Source: Variovorax sp. IB41 | GTDB taxonomy: Bacteria; Pseudomonadota; Gammaproteobacteria; Burkholderiales; Burkholderiaceae_C | Assembly: GCF_016405905.1 (NCBI RefSeq) | Contig: NZ_JAEFCB010000015.1 | Span: 97,330-161,329, forward strand | DNA: 64,000 nt | Direction of reading: 5' to 3' | In this document: one piece after another, positions 62,901 through 64,000 of the stretch | Position numbering within the stretch: the stretch's first letter is position 1 | Layout: each line of letters opens with the position of its first letter | The notes under the pieces: generated by a model | What the model was told of the DNA's origin: nothing | The model's input: only the letters and a program-made list of their open reading frames with translations | Database searches by the model: none | Made by a program: the position numbers and the translations under genes

Positions 62901-64000
62901 ACCCGACGACGTGGAGGTCGACAGGCTGCTCACGCTGCTGTTCGTCGAACTCAGGCCAGTCGAGAGGCTGGAGATGCCGCTGGTGGCGGTGCTCAGGCCG
63001 GACGACGTGGAGGTCGACAAGCTGCTCACGCTGCTGTTCGTCGAGCTCAAGCCAGTCGAGAGGCTCGAGATACCGCTGGTCGCCGTGCTCAAGCCGGACG
63101 ACGTCGAAGTCGACAGGCTGCTGACGTTGCTGTTGGTCGAGCTCAGACCGGTGGACAGACTCGAGATGCCGCTGGTTGCCGTGCTCAGCCCGGTGGACAA
63201 GCTACCGATGCTGCTCGTTGCGGTGCTCAGGCCGGACGAGGTAGAGGTCGACAAGCTGCTCACGCTGCTGTTGGTCGAACTCAGGCCCGTGGACAGGCTG
63301 GAGATACCGCTGGTCGCGGTGCTCAGGCCAGTCGACGTGGAGGTCGACAGGCTGCTCACGCTGCTGTTGGTCGAGCTCAGGCCGGTCGAGAGGCTCGAGA
63401 TGCCGCTGGTGGCAGTACTCAGGCCCGACGACGTGGAGGTCGAGAGGCTGCTCACGCTGCTGTTGGTCGAACTCAGGCCGGTCGACAGGCTCGAGATGCC
63501 GCTCGTCGCAGTGCTCAAACCGCTGGACGTCGACGTAGACAGGCTATCGATGCTGCTGGTTGCAGTGCTCAGGCCAGACGAAGTGGAGGTCGACAGGCTG
63601 CTCACGCTGCTGTTGGTCGAGCTCAGGCCAGTGGACAGGCTGGAGATACCGCTCGTCGCAGTGCTCAGCCCGCTGGACGTCGACGTGGACAGGCTGTCGA
63701 TGCTGCTGGTCGCCGTGCTCAGACCGGACGAGGTGGAAGTCGACAAGCTATTGACGCTGCTGTTGGTCGAACTCAGACCTGTCGAGAGGCTGGAGATACC
63801 GCTGGTGGCAGTGCTCAGGCCGGACGACGTGGAAGTCGACAGGCTGTTCACCGTGCTGTCCGTCGTGCTCAGGCCGGTAGACAGGCTGGAGATGCCGCTG
63901 GTCGCGGTACTCAGGCCAGAGGACGTCGAAGTCGACAGGCTGCTGACGCTGCTGTTGGTCGAGCTCAAGCCAGTCGACAGGCTCGAGATGCCGCTGGTGG
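59973..64000 (-). CDS. Trimeric autotransporter adhesin (YadA-like), 5' end outside window
   Basis: At least 1340 residues, open to the window edge, so the signal peptide and N-terminal head are not seen. From the visible N-terminal end it has a long Ser/Thr coiled-coil stalk (61030-64000), a short KGTKYFHTGS link, a YadA-type left-handed beta-roll head (repeats such as AVAIGFGAQATGANAIAIGT, about 60590-60970), and a neck (DATNVAQLKAAS). The C-terminal anchor domain spans about 59973-60260: NMTQLNQVQSQVGDVARIAY and beta strands ending AGIGWKWK with a terminal aromatic-Lys. The anchor forms a 12-strand trimeric outer-membrane pore that exports the passenger. Confidence 0.92.
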   Translation of the reverse strand, partial: TSGISSLSTGLSSTNSSVSSLSTSTSSGLSTATSGISSLSTGLSTTDSTVNSLSTSTSSGLSTATSGISSLSTGLSSTNSSVNSLSTSTSSGLSTATSSIDSLSTSTSSGLSTATSGISSLSTGLSSTNSSVSSLSTSTSSGLSTATSSIDSLSTSTSSGLSTATSGISSLSTGLSSTNSSVSSLSTSTSSGLSTATSGISSLSTGLSSTNSSVSSLSTSTSTGLSTATSGISSLSTGLSSTNSSVSSLSTSTSSGLSTATSSIGSLSTGLSTATSGISSLSTGLSSTNSNVSSLSTSTSSGLSTATSGISSLSTGLSSTNSSVSSLSTSTSSGLSTATSGISSLSTGLSSTNSSVSSLSTSTSSGLSTATSGISSLSTGLSSTNSSVSSLSTSTSSGLSTATSGISSLSTGLSSTNSSVSSLSTSTSSGLSTATSGISSLSTGLSTTDSTVNSLSTSTSSGLSTATSGISSLSTGLSSTNSSVSSLSTSTSSGLSTATSGISSLSTGLSSTNSSVSSLSTSTSSGLSTATSSIGSLSTGLSTATSGISSLSTGLSSTNSNVSSLSTSTSSGLSTATSGILSLSTGLSSTNSSVSSLSTSTSSGLSTATSSIGSLSTGLSTATSGISSLSTGLSSTNSSVSSLSTSTSSGLSTATSSIGSLSTGLSTATSGISSLSTGLSSTNSSVSSLSTSTSSGLSTATSGISSLSTGLSSTNSNVNSLSTSTSSGLSTATSGISSLSTGLSTTDSTVSSLSTSTSSGLSTATSSIGSLSTGLSSANSGIGSLSVGLSTVTVGISSLSIGLSTATSGISSLSTGLSSTNSGVSSLSTSTSSGLSTATSGISSLSTGLSSTNSSVSSLSTSTSSALSTVTSSVDSLSTSTSTGLSTATSSIGSLSTGLSTVTSSVDSLSTGLSTTNSNVNSLSTSTSTGLSTATSGISSLSTGLSTTNSNLDSLSTSVGGATSGIASLSTSTSTGLSTATSSIGSLSTTVNTINDKGTKYFHTGSTAADSDASGVDSVAIGPRSVSSAANSFAAGNGAKATAEGAVAIGFGAQATGANAIAIGTGALATGSQAIGVDSRAGGGGVALGDKADAGGTVLSKAQNISQGTAIGFGAVVTQSGGVALGANSVASTAAGAVGYIPGSANAQQEAAIRATTSTQAAVSVGDAANNQFRQITGVAAGSADSDATNVAQLKAASASAKASSVQYATNPDGSVNYNQVTLGAGQAPGGTRISNVAPGILPTDAVNMTQLNQVQSQVGDVARIAYSGSAMAFAMSGTYLPTLYPGEKTVGVGFGSYKGYSAVALTFKALSDDGKMSWGAGLSTTGKEWGVNAGIGWKWK
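61030..64000 (-). repeat. Tandem 96-bp coding repeat of the adhesin stalk
   Basis: About 30 copies of a 32-residue unit made of an 18-residue part (SSLSTSTSSGLSTATSGI) and a 14-residue part (SSLSTGLSSTNSSV). Extra 14-residue modules (GSLSTGLSTATSGI, 42 bp) are inserted at intervals. Hydrophobic residues fall on a 7-7-7-11 pattern. Copies differ mainly at synonymous positions. The array continues past the window edge. Confidence 0.9.

Noticed and set aside
61030..64000. Regularly spaced repeats that might be a CRISPR array
   Set aside because: The 96-bp units are contiguous, in frame and coding, without unique spacers; they are protein stalk repeats.

Overview
The window is high-GC, gene-dense DNA with short intergenic gaps and many 4-bp ATGA start/stop overlaps. 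Its content (rpsP-rimM-trmD-rplS, hda, an oligoribonuclease, a rhlE-type helicase, a CobD-family protein beside a hisC, a kynB-kynU-kynA pathway cluster, long-form indolepyruvate oxidoreductase subunits, SirB1, DUF3579, DUF2827) fits a beta-proteobacterium of the Comamonadaceae, most like Variovorax. That assignment is inferred from gene content and style, not from a database search. No tRNA, rRNA, CRISPR array or insertion sequence was recognised, and no gene-free stretch exceeds 300 bases.

Layout. 1-8.2 kb: iorA-iorB with a divergent MarR regulator, then a four-gene translationally coupled operon (opine-dehydrogenase-like, 3-hydroxyacyl-CoA dehydrogenase, alpha/beta hydrolase with an atypical triad, quinone-oxidoreductase-like) of unknown substrate. 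8.3-18.95 kb: housekeeping block with the DEAD-box helicase, orn, M48 protease, phhB, rsgA, hisC, CobD-like, CoA pyrophosphatase and the rpsP-rimM-trmD-rplS operon. 19-27.3 kb: GNAT-TM2 pair, DUF47-Pit phosphate module, pcnB-folK, hda, purM, AI-2E-family permease. 27.4-29.5 kb: isochorismatase, PfpI and GlxA-type regulator in one overlapping operon. 29.5-32.8 kb: an ECF42-type sigma factor with two DGPF/YciI genes, a matching candidate promoter, and an inserted SUMF1-like lipoprotein gene. 32.85-39.4 kb: VOC protein, SirB1, MurJ, rpsT, DUF3579, argD-argF, YkgJ-like protein. 39.5-42.9 kb: tryptophan-to-anthranilate genes kynB, kynU and kynA, with a secreted unknown inserted and a structured intergenic element. 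43.1-45.8 kb: accessory patch with a frameshifted retron-type reverse transcriptase and a SUKH-like protein. 45.9-53 kb: FAD monooxygenase, feoA-feoB-Cys-rich protein behind a candidate Fur box, phosphoesterase, aconitase. 53.2-56.8 kb: membrane protein and XRE/MmyB regulator with palindromic operators between them, and fadE. 56.9-64 kb: a secreted unknown, two DUF2827 paralogues and the 3' part of a very large trimeric autotransporter adhesin.

Most interesting points. (1) The adhesin has a Ser/Thr-rich, almost charge-free stalk made of roughly thirty 96-bp repeats. Directly downstream lie two glycosyltransferase-like DUF2827 genes, which suggests a dedicated surface-glycosylation module. (2) The retron-type reverse transcriptase keeps all its catalytic motifs but is split by one extra base inside a (GC)4 run. 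(3) The ECF42-DGPF locus has a readable TGTCGA-N17-CGA promoter. (4) The alpha/beta hydrolase has lost both the nucleophile Ser and the catalytic His of its fold. (5) Tandem GTGATCAC operators sit one helical turn apart.
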